Origin: Auricularia sp. M13
Lineage: Eukaryota; Basidiomycota; Agaricomycetes; Auriculariales; Auriculariaceae
Reading direction: 5' to 3'
Assembly (NCBI GenBank): GCA_037042915.1
Contig: CM073200.1
Location: 2,414,832 to 2,478,831, forward strand
Length of the DNA: 64,000 bases
Part shown: positions 12,540 through 22,198 of the stretch, piece after piece
Layout of the letters: the number at the start of each line of letters is the position of its first letter
Numbering within the stretch: the stretch's first letter is position 1
Made by a program: the position numbers and the translations under genes
The notes under the pieces: generated by a model
Told to the model about the DNA's origin: nothing
Database searches by the model: none
What the model saw: only the letters and a program-made list of their open reading frames with translations

Positions 12540-12547
12540 TTTAAATA
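12540..12547 (+). promoter_or_regulatory. TATA-like element
   Basis: TTTAAATA lies 52 bp before the ATG of the single-exon gene at 12599, followed by a C/T-rich leader. Position and context fit a core promoter. Confidence 0.5.
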
Positions 12548-12598
12548 GCGGCATCGCTCCTCTTCCCGCTACCACCACCATCTCTGCCCGCCTCTGCA

Positions 12599-13171
12599 AT
12601 GATGCTTAAACGCACTATATCATACGTTGATCTTGACCCGCAACCCATGCCGGGGCCGTCGAAGGTCGCCCGGCTGGACGGGGCGCGGGATGTGAAGCTG
12701 AAGCTGCAACGATCGCTCACCCCGCCACAACTGAACCTGCCGCCGCCGCCCAAGCGTTCTATCCCGCCTGCTGCAACCAGCAAGCCGCATTTTCCCATAC
12801 CCGGGTCGTCCAAGCGCACCATGTCTGCTTCAAGTCGCCGCCCGCTGCAAGATATCAGCCACCTCGAGGTGGCACGGCACAATACCGCCGGGCCCACGGG
12901 CGCTCGCGGCCCCTCCTCCCAGTCCCAGTCCCATCCACCTCCCCGCGTTGTGCAGGGGACTATGCCACGTCTTCGCCGTCGCTCATCGCCACTGGCACCG
13001 CCTAGCGCCCGCGTCACCCGTCAGCTCTCAGCTTTCCAGCCCCCGCCGGGCGTGAACCTGGGTCGTGAGCGATCAGATGCCCTGCTGCACAAGGCGATAA
13101 TGCGCCATTTCGGTGCGGACAAGCACTTCAAGTACTGGAGCCTCCGGCGCCGTGGCATCGGTATCTCCTGA
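12599..13171 (+). CDS. proline/serine-rich basic protein, unknown
   Basis: An intronless 190-residue protein beginning MMLKRTISYVDLDPQP. It is rich in Pro, Ser and Arg and looks mostly disordered (PPPPKRSIPPAATSKP; SSQSQSHPPP). A more ordered C-terminus reads RSDALLHKAIMRHFGADKHF. That tail may be a short helical binding module. A TATA-like element 52 bp upstream and a C/T-rich leader support the start. The two consecutive ATGs leave a one-residue ambiguity. A 3' region of pyrimidine-rich, stop-dense sequence follows. I do not recognise the family. The low-complexity composition would suit a nuclear or cell-cycle regulator, but that is speculative. Confidence 0.65.
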   Translation: MMLKRTISYVDLDPQPMPGPSKVARLDGARDVKLKLQRSLTPPQLNLPPPPKRSIPPAATSKPHFPIPGSSKRTMSASSRRPLQDISHLEVARHNTAGPTGARGPSSQSQSHPPPRVVQGTMPRLRRRSSPLAPPSARVTRQLSAFQPPPGVNLGRERSDALLHKAIMRHFGADKHFKYWSLRRRGIGIS

Positions 13172-14085
13172 GTGAGCCGGACCATCGCCACCGCATGGCG
13201 ATGCGCGTCTGTCTATTGTGCCTCAAGCCGTCAAGTATCAAGCATATTCTCCCCGTCGTGTGACAGTCAAACCCACGCGTGCTGCAAGCCTCAAGCCTTA
13301 GCCACCTCTTCAAGCCGTCTCCGCCATGATGATCATGATTGTCTTCGTTTTCGTTCGCGCTTCAAGATCAAGTCCTGTACAACACCGGAATACTGGAACC
13401 TGTGAAGCCCGCAATTTGTACTATTCCCCCTGCACTATTGAGCTCTGCTGTACCATGACTCGCCACCGCTGTATCAGACTCCTGTCTCCCTAATTGATTG
13501 TACCCCCTCTGTACCCGCGCTGTCGACCTCAACGATCAAGTTTGCTTTCTGTGTTGTGCTGGACTCTGTTTCTCATCTCTCGATGGACAATACAAATCTA
13601 CCTCAATTCGATGAATCGGGCCTGTCCAAGGTATGGCAGTGCATTCAGCTAGTATGTGAGATGGTAGTTCGCAGTTCGAGCTGGTGTAGTGGGTTTTGTG
13701 GCAATTCCGCGTCCGGCGGTCCGCGCCATTGGACACGAGTCTGACAAGCCGCAGCTGCTGCCTTTCTGCTGTAGCACTGTTGACATCTCTCAGACCACAT
13801 TGAATTATGTTCGCGGGCTCTGCGCCCTTGTTGCCTTGCAGTTTCTGTGCATTGGATTTCGGGGATGCTTTCAACCTCGTCATCCTGTCAGGATTTTAGA
13901 TAAATAATCCATTCGTTAACTGATAGTCATGTGTTGGACTCTATACCTGTAGTGGCAGAGCTAGCTGGCACTGTTCGACTTGTTCAATTGAAGCGACTGA
14001 GCTGTCAACTACTTAGCAGCCGGTGTTATCCGTTCCAATCATCTCTTCACTCTTTCCCCATTCTTTCCCCACATTTTCTGAGCAC
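13172..14085. other. 3' and 5' flanks, no gene seen
   Basis: Pyrimidine-rich downstream sequence of the preceding gene and the promoter region of the zinc-finger gene at 14086. No supported reading frame or RNA. Confidence 0.5.
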
Positions 14086-15495
14086 ATGTCTACAAAACGG
14101 GCTCGCCACGAGCACGAGCACAACGATGAGGCCGTCGAGCACTCGAACGAGTCGGACGCGACGCCCGACGAGCAGGAGCCGGCGCATAAGGCCGCGCGCG
14201 CCGAGCCCGCCGTGAGCCCGCCGCCGCTCATGTGCTACCTGCCGCCGACGTGCTGCCCGCCGCACGGGCGCCCGACGCCGCTGGCGAACACGCGCGAGCT
14301 CGAGGCGCACTATGCGCGCGTGCATGCACACGTGTGCGCCGCGCAGGGCTGCGCGAAGGTCTTCCCCGACGCCCGGTTGCTGGAGCTCGTGAGCTGCTTT
14401 GAGCCTTCTTTGTGAACGGCCAGGCTGACTGTGCGCTCGTTGTAGCATCATACGGAATGCCATGACCCGCTGGCGGCTATGCGGAAGGAACGCGGCGAGA
14501 AAATCGTGAGTTATTGCTTTGACGTTGGGCGTCGCGGTCAAGGCGCAGGGCAACGGCAATGGAACCTCCAGCGTGTCTTGCAGCACAATTGGCTGTCCAG
14601 CTGTTGGAGGTTAACCATTCTGACTTGCAGTGAACGCTGCTGCTCTGTTATAGGCTCTGCTCTGCTCGCCGTTGCTAACGCTCTCCTTGTCCAGTTTCGC
14701 TGTCATGTCGCGACCTGCCCCAAAGTTTGCGCAACCGCAAAGACTCGGAGGCTACACCTCATCGAAGCACATCATTATCCGAAGCAGTATTTCTTTGCCA
14801 TCACCAACCGAGGCATCGGCGACTTGATTGCGCGCTGGGGAGAGAGCGCAAGTCTGCTGCGGCCAGAGTGGAAACCACGGCCGGGCCAGCTGCCTGGCGA
14901 ATCGGATATGGTCGATGGTGCTGAACAGGCCCCGCCGCCGCAACCACAGCCTGCCAAGCAGCAGCAGCAGCAGCGTGCGAAACCGACCGCCCAGCGCGAA
15001 CCGCCGCCGCACCTGGCGGCACGTCAGTCTGCACCGGTGCCATCTTCGTCGACATCAGCGACGCAAATGCGCAAGGACGCGTTCCGGTCTGCCCAGCCGG
15101 CAAGCTCGGACGAGGACGACGCCATGGATCAGGATCCCAGCCCGTCGCGCCGGCGTACAGTGCGCTTTGCGGACGACGACTCGAACGACGAGGAGGACAA
15201 GGACGGCGCGAAGGCGAGTTTGGGCGATGGCCTGGACGCGCTCGCGCAGCAGCTCAGCAACATCTCCTTCGTGCCGCGCTCGGTCCAGTTTGGGCGCGGT
15301 GGCGCGCACCGCGGCTTCGAGCACCGGAGCGCGAGCGCTCCAGCGCCGGACGAAGGTGCCGCCGAGGACGAGGACGGGAAGAAGAAGACGCGGCGCACAA
15401 CGCGCGGCGGGCGTGGGCGGTCGAGGAAGAAGAACCGCAACCGCGCCGAGGCGCAGATGGCGGTGGACGGGGACGGCGCGGCGCAGGATGCATAG
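14086..15495 (+). CDS. C2H2 zinc-finger protein, ZNF511-like
   Basis: Exons are 14086-14388, 14446-14505 and 14695-15495, encoding 387 residues. After an acidic N-terminus the first finger reads CYLPPTCCPP...LEAHYARVH. The second is CAAQGCAKVF...HHTECH, with its histidines supplied across the first intron. The third is FRCHVATCPKVC...HLIEAHHYP. This arrangement matches the ZNF511 family. The C-terminal half is low complexity: Gln/Pro runs, an acidic block (SSDEDDAMDQD), a conserved-looking RRTVRFADDD, and a basic RRTTRGGRGRSRKKNR tail that may bind nucleic acid or act as a nuclear signal. The second intron (189 bp) is unusually long for this window. The role is probably nuclear; targets are unknown. 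Confidence 0.75.
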
Positions 15496-16041
15496 GCGCA
15501 TTCTGAGCCGCATTCTGGAGCGCAACAACGGATCGAACATCTTGTATTCTCGCGGGCACTTGGAGTGATGTATTTCGTAGGCTCATGTTCAGATATTTAG
15601 ACGAGATGAGACGCGGACGCAGGACCCTGCATCTAGGCGGTTTATGCACTGACGTGCTGTTTGGCGCTCGCTTACATTCAGTGGCAGATAGAAGCGGCCA
15701 AACTCGCTGTCAGGCTGGGCTGATAGAGTGCTGACACGGTTGGAACAGGAGGTCGCAGTTCTGAGTGGGTGGGAGCGTTCTGCCCGGGCCCGTTCCGCAA
15801 AGCCATCGCTCCGCATCTCGTTGCCTCTGCCGGGCGCTCGAACCCAGGCAACCACACACTTGACGGGGGGCCAGAGCCCGCTTCGACTGATATGCAGCCT
15901 GATCATTGCAAATGTGAAACCTTAGACCACCACGTTGACGGACCTAAAAATTGAAGACCAGCCGAAGCCAGGCTTGATCTATTTCCACATCGTTCAATCC
16001 TCCGGAATAAGGTGTCACTGCGCCTTGGGATACTTCGGAGG
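15496..16041. other. intergenic spacer
   Basis: About 550 bp between two zinc-finger genes with no supported gene. The last 80 bp lead directly into the ATG at 16042. Confidence 0.5.
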
Positions 16042-18417
16042 ATGTCAGAACCAGCCCAGGCCGCGCCTGAGACCCCTGCGCTGGATGCCCTGCTTGCCGA
16101 GGCTCAGTTGACACTGTCAGTGAGACAAAACTCTATTGCCGGGCGTCTATACTGACCGAGGTTTCACTCATCCGCAGGGCTCCCTCGCCGCCGCCGCCTC
16201 AACATCAGAGAGGGCCTCCGACGTCCTCAGACTCCAGCTACCGATTCCGGCAGAAGCGCAAGGTGTCGTATGACTACGGATACGACGGCGCCGGCGGCGG
16301 CGATGACCAAGAGGATGATGACTGGGCGGCTGCAGTCATGGGCTACGGTCCAGCCGAGATGGACCGCGACGAGCGCGACGACCATTACAAAGGTCCCTCC
16401 AGGCCGGCAAAGCGCCCGAAGACGAACGCGAGCGTCCAGCGCGAACGCGACCCCTCGAAGCCGCTCGGAGGCGACGCCGAGGCGCGTGCCGTCCAGCTGA
16501 GGGCCCACCCGCTCGCCCAGATCGTCGAGCCCGACCGCGTGTTCTGCAGCGCGTGCGAAAAGTGGGTCAAGCTCGGCCAGTACGCATATTACCTGCACCA
16601 CTGGACCCAGCACCTCAGCACCGTGCATGCCCCGGACCGGCAGTAAGCGTGTCATCCTTTCCCCCCTCCTTCGATCCTCCTTTTCATCACGTTCCTTTGT
16701 CAGGCGAAAGAAACCCGGGCCCAAACCAGGCTGGCAGAATGCTCTGAAGTTTACTCCCACCAAGCCGAAACCCGCTGCTCCGGCGGCCTCGACCTCCGCC
16801 TCAGCACCAGTCACGCCGTCCAGGCCACCAGGATACCGGGCGCTGGTCAATGGGAAAGTCGTCGAGCTGCCTCTGCAGCCGACTTCAGCTGAATCATCGT
16901 AAGCAATCGTCCCTCCTTTCAGACGATCTCTCAGGCCGATTTGTTTCTTGTTTCATGTCAGAGCCCGGCTGCGCAACTACAACCCGCAGAGCGCGACCGG
17001 CAAGCGAGCCCCTCTGCGCAACGAACAGCAGCGGCTCGCGGAGCTCGTGGAAGACCCTGACGTCTACGCCGTCGAGATGTTTCGCGTGCGGTGCCGCCGC
17101 TGCATGCGCTGGGTGCCTTTGGGCCATCGCGGGCCATACTACACCGGGCAGTGGTCGAAACACCTCCTCAAGTGCCAGGGCACGGCAAACGGCGTCTTGC
17201 CGCCCGGCGAAGAAGACATGGTTGTGTGCGTCGCCACAGTTTTCGCGTTCACTGTTTGGCACGCCTGTTAATCACTGCCCGCTTCTCGGTCAATCTGCCC
17301 CGTTACGGCCGTCGACGTCAATAGCAAACTGGAGCCGGGCGACGACTCGGCCAACCTGTCCAGTGCCAACGGCGACCATGCGGAGCCCGCCGGAGACGGA
17401 GACTGGGACACGCAGTCTTACAGGCAACTCACCGCGTCGCCCGCCCCCGCCGCCCCTGCGCCCCTGCCGGCCCCAGCATCAATGCCTTCCACGTCGACGG
17501 CGCGCCCACTCCTGACGCACGCACCGCTGCCGACGCGCGCACCGCTGCCGTCGCGCTCGTACCAGTCTTTCCACGGCGTATTACCGCATCTCCTAGTCGA
17601 TGTTCGAAGCATTCCGCGCCCGATCCTGCTCGACGCGGGCGACCAGCAGTCCCCATCGCTCACCCAATCTCCCGCTCCGCAAACCGACTCTGCAATGTCG
17701 GGCGACCCGCCGTCGCTAACAGACACGCCCGAACCGACGCCTCCCATTGACACTGTTCCTCTATCTGCTGCTGAGTGCGTGTATACACGCCACTGCAATC
17801 TTTGCGGCGCTGGATCTGACGAACGCCAACTGCAGTCTGAAGATTCTTAATCCGCCCGACGTATTCAACCGTGCGGAGTCGAGTGCTCGCGAGCGCGAGG
17901 AGGCATTCCGCGACGATCCCCTCGTTGCGGAAGTCGGCGAGTCTCTGTCTCATAGCACTCGATTAGCGTACGCTAATTGCTGCTTTAGAGCCGCGTCGAG
18001 TGAGGTGTACCATGTGCGACACATGGCTGAAATTGGGCGCGGAAAGCGACTACGCGCCGGGTCACTGGCTGGTGCACAGGAAACGCTGCAAGGAGCGCCC
18101 GAACTGGTCAGTCTGCAACTCTATTGCGCGACTTCTTGCTTATTCAATGCACTTCAGGCTGAAGGCTCGAGGCGTCGGCACCAAACCCAACAACCCAATC
18201 AAGGGCAAAGCCCCCAAGGCGTACAACCCTCCTGCGATATATCCTGTTGCCCCGAGGCAAGCGCGGCCCACAAACGGTACACCAGCGCTGGCAGGTCACA
18301 TCATGGTGCCAATACCCAACGGCCTGCCTCGCCCGGTCCTTCTGCCCGGAGGTCCGGGCGTCGTCCATTATCTCCCCAACGGCATGCCCGTCCCCAAGCC
18401 GGTCCTCCTCCCGACCC

Positions 18418-18450
<33 letters not shown>

Positions 18451-19675
18451 AAGGCACACGGACGCTCCGCGCTCTCCCGGCGCAGTCCTACGCGCCCGCG
18501 CCCGCCAAGGCTGAAGACGAATTCGTCTTCCAGACACCCGGCGCGCGCCTGAACGAGCTCGAGCGCCGTGCGCAGTTCGAGCGCGATCCGGACGTGCGCG
18601 AGGTCCACCCCGACGCCGTGATGTGTAACATCTGCGGCAAGTGGATTAAGCTAAGCAACACTTACCCGTATGCCTCTGGAAACTGGAGCGGCCTGAAAGG
18701 ACATAAGATTACCTGCCGCAAGCGCCATGGACTGTATGTTTGCTGCTGCTGCTGTTTCCTTCATGCTTACACAACCACGCGATTCAGGGATGTGCAACAT
18801 CTCATTGCGGCTGGTGCACGCGCGCCGGCTCCCCCACCGCCCACTGGGGAAGGTAGCTCAACTCCTAGCGCGGGTGAGAAGGTGCGAGCGAGCGCACGGA
18901 TCACCAAGAAGTTGCTGGAGGAAGAGGAGTCCCTCCGGCACGACGAGCGTGTTCGCCGCATCGTGGACGGGCGAGCACAGTGCAACGCATGTGGCAAGTG
19001 GTTGAAGATTCCCAACTTCCGCATGCATCTCGCAAATCGCTGTCGGAAAATGCCCATCGAACGGGTGCGTATGCTCGAGGTCCCTGAAACATCCCTGACG
19101 ATCTTCTTTAGGGCGCGAATCGCCCGGATTACGACTCTGAAAGCGAAGCTGATGAGCCAGTCTGGCAGGAGGAAGAAGAACTGTCTGAACTGACCGACGT
19201 CGACTCTGCCTCTGAATCAGACTGGTGGGTGCGCTCACCCACGCCGCCTCCGCCGCGGCCGCTGTCTCCACAACCCGACTATGTCGCTCGCTATGCTATG
19301 TATCTCAACCCTCAGATCGCCGCTATGGCCGCCCCCGGCCAGTTTACTAGGTCCGCGCTCCCCGCAAACAACGCCAGGCTCTCTGCTGCCCAATTCGCGC
19401 CTCACGAAGTTTCGGCGTCGAACGAGGACTTCGACCTGGACGACGTGCGAATGCTTAATGGTCCAGACGGGGAGTCGAGCAGCCCGCATTTGTTGGCTCG
19501 ACCACGTGTGCACTACGCGCCCTCTGGCGATGCGAGCACGCGCCTTTTCCTCACCCAGCCGCCTTACCAGCCTTGTCCCCATCGTCGAGACGAAGACGCA
19601 GACAGCAAACCCGTGGATTATCTGCGCGAGGCCGGTTTACTGGTGCCGCCTCCCCCTCCGCGTGCCTATGTATGA
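16042..19675 (+). CDS. large protein with five CCHC modules (C-x2-C-x2-W...H...C)
   Basis: A ten-exon model encodes about 1,030 residues: 16042-16115, 16178-16642, 16704-16898, 16962-17225, 17325-17774, 17836-~17936, ~17989-18106, 18158-18733, 18788-19064 and 19112-19675. Five times it repeats a zinc-binding-like unit: C-x2-C-x2-W-[VLI]-[KP]-[LI], then a variable loop, often W-x2, and H-x3/4-[CH]. The modules lie at 16545-16628, 17092-17175, 18006-18089, 18624-18716 and 18981-19043. Before several modules sits an acidic or basic helix with a D(P/D)DVxxV-like start (LVEDPDVYAVEMFRVR; FERDPDVREVHPDAVM). Linkers are Pro/Ser/Ala-rich, with an 11-proline run. The exon 6/7 junction is uncertain: a GC donor (GCGAGT) or a weak GT site gives the right phase. 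I do not know this family. DNA or histone binding in the nucleus is an inference from the fingers and disordered linkers. Confidence 0.75.
18420..18450. repeat. (CCG)n microsatellite coding polyproline
   Basis: About ten uninterrupted CGC/CCG triplets inside exon 8 of the five-module gene encode most of an 11-proline run. A length-variable site is likely between strains. Confidence 0.9.
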
Positions 19676-20010
19676 TGCGAGCTCTCTCTCTTTCTTTTTT
19701 GTACTCTGGGGATGGCCTGACACACTCGTTGCCTGTGTCCGGCCATCGAGATATCTTCCTCTATGGCCACGTCTGGTAATGCTCCCCTATACATTGACGG
19801 GGCTGCGAACCTAGCACTGACTCGTCTGGTATATTCAGTCCTCTCTTTCCTACCTGACACGAGCCTTCTTTTGCCTGTCTAATGTCCCCAACTTCGTTCC
19901 CCCTGACTCGGGTTATTCTGATTGTCGCGCCTAGAGTATACAAGTGTATGTGGTGGTAGGCGTGTAATGGTATCTCTATAAGTAACAGGTGTCGTGGCAT
20001 TGCGTAGAAA
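19676..20010. other. convergent 3' spacer
   Basis: 335 bp between the stop of the five-module gene and the end of the minus-strand 7TM-like gene. T-rich stretches suit 3' ends; no gene is seen. Confidence 0.5.
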
Positions 20011-21580
20011 TTACTGTGCGACATATTCATTCTTTGAATCTAAGGGGTCCAGACCGGGAGGGTATCCAGCGTATGGATGCGGTCTAGATTCCGACGCTTC
20101 CCACCGGACGGACGTTCTCACTGGTTGAGCAGCCAGGGAGGAAGGTTCACCAGTCCACCACTTTGAGCCGTACGTTCTTTCCAACGCATCGGTTGTCTCA
20201 TGGGCGTCGTAGTGTCTCGAAGACGCGAGATCGCCCGGTAGCACTGAGCCGCGGCTCATGCCAACGGTGTCGGTCTGCGTATCGTGTTGCCGTCGGCGCA
20301 AGTGCCAGACTTCGAGAACGTCCTGTTTATGGAATCAATGCCGGTGCTGTTCACCTCACAGAGTCGTACGGACCGGAAGCGTGCCAAAGACAAAGAATGC
20401 TGCTAGAGGGACTGGTGCCGCGTTCATTCAGTGCGAGAACAGCACATTTGGGTGTACTTACGGGTTGCTACGTAGAGGCTGACCACCGTATGCAGTGCCG
20501 GGGTATCTGGAAGAGCAAGGCGGCACATACTACCACCGACGGCTTCAGCTTCCTAAAAAGCGCTGATGGTGATTCACTCACCATGCACTAGGTAGTTGAC
20601 GCGGCTGGTAAGCGGCATTCGCGACGTTTCATGTGCAAACTTACATGGCTGTTACTCCTGCGTATGCCGCAAAGATGGTAAAACGCAACACCACCCGCAT
20701 CCACGGCGCAGAGGTAGAACGTGACGACAGTCCCTTGCGCGCGGAGAAAGTGAGAGTGAACATGAAGGCTTCAGCGCAGTGACGGGTTAGCGAAGGCGGC
20801 CGTTTTTACGCTGTGCACACATACAACTCATCCCCAGGCTGGCGAGCAAGAAGACGCCGATGATAATGGGGGTTATCCGGTCGGCCAGGTATGTGCCGCC
20901 TGTTGATCGAAATCCGCAGATAAGGTCTCGCTGCTCTGCTTGAAGAGTCCCGGGGTGCATCAGTTCGATGCCTAAGAGAGTGAGTTCATAGACTACGAAT
21001 GCCAGGGGCGCAGCGCAAGCCATCTGCGTCCCGTGTTAGCAATCGATTGCAAGAGCACACGCAGCGCACCAGGCGTTGTCCGAGAGGACCAAGACCGTTC
21101 CTGAGCTGCTTGTTGCTCAATGGCATGGTTAAGCGAAGCTATGGGCGTCAGGCGGCATAGACCACAGGCTACGACAAGCCACATACGTGAAGAATAAGGC
21201 AGAATGCCGCTATCGATGTCCTGATGTGTGTTCAGAACATCGAATCCAAGGAGGTGTGTCGGTACACACATAATCAGCGAGCCATTGACGAGCGCGGCTT
21301 GCGCGAGGCAGAGCGGGTGTGACTCTATGTCATCGTCTCCTTGCCGTCCTGCGTAGAGCCTGCAGCGTGGGTTCAGATTCCAAGAACGAGACTTCGCCGG
21401 AGGTGCGCACACGATGCAGGTAGCCAGCGAGTAGACCGTGAAGCAGGCAAGAAGCTCCAAGAAGAGCACATGCCGATGCACCCGCTGGGACAAGATACAC
21501 GTCGCGAGCACGACGGGCAGCAGCACCTGGCCGCCCGTAATGGAGAGGACGAAGAACGCGATGGAGGCCGCGTCCAGCAT
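20011..21580 (-). CDS. seven-transmembrane-like membrane protein
   Basis: Several minus-strand exons encode hydrophobic helices typical of fungal 7TM receptor-like proteins. The first (21411-21580) reads MLDAASIAFFVLSITGGQVL then LLACFTVYSLATC. A 51-bp intron (21360-21410) leads to LYAGRQGDDDIESHPLCLAQ, where the Cys plus Ala-Ala-Leu-Val segment is characteristic. Further exons carry AAPLAFVVYELTLLGIEL and ITPIIIGVFLLASLGMS (20790-21020), then GTVVTFYLCAVDAGGVAFYH (~20670-20740). A hydrophilic C-terminal tail (WHLRRRQHDTQTDTVG... to stop at 20011) ends the gene. Not all internal junctions could be fixed, and the true start may lie upstream of 21580. The ligand is unknown. It may be a plasma-membrane sensor, or a partly decayed copy of one. 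Confidence 0.5.
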
Positions 21581-22198
21581 CGCAGCCGCAGTGGTGCGAG
21601 TGGCTCCTAGATGGCAGCCAGAGGGAGGAGGGAGAGCGGCGTGCGGCCCGTCGATGCATCGTCCCGAAACTCATGGCCGGGCAGGGCCATCTGATCCTCT
21701 GGTGCTCACCGGTTCGCACGGTGGCTCATGGCACGAGGCCGACTAGGATAGCAGAAGCTTCCATCAAGCATGCCGTCTGACGCCGTTGCCTAATTTGTAA
21801 TTGGAGATACCGAGCAAGCCAGCATGCGGACGAGACCTGATAATGAAAGACGAGACCCCGATAATGTAAGACAGCCAGAGCGCAGAGTGCAGAGTCCAAG
21901 CCAGCAAGGTCAATTACTTGTGGATTGTACTACAGATCAATAGGCCCCTATGGCCATGCGCTGCTGGGATACGTGATAAATTCAGGTCGCGAGTTCGCCA
22001 CGGGGCATTGCAGCAAAGAGTTCGACCAGAGCATCGTATTAGTACCTTTCCGTCCTTTGTCATAGATAGAGCTCGAGTGTTAGAGCGCGCGAAGCACGTC
22101 GAGTGCCAGATCAAGTGGTGATTACCGTTTGGGTAAGACCAGCAAATCAGTCGGACTTCCAAGCCGCGTCGAGCTTCCGCTTGCCTCTCAAGGGCACC
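21581..22198. other. divergent promoter region
   Basis: Spacer between the minus-strand 7TM-like gene and the plus-strand MYND gene. It probably holds both promoters and possibly an upstream exon of the 7TM gene. No other gene is supported. Confidence 0.45.

Noticed and set aside
14047-15649. Several long antisense frames opposite the ZNF511-like gene
   Set aside because: They are composition shadows of a GC-rich coding exon; the sense strand has real zinc fingers and spliced phase.
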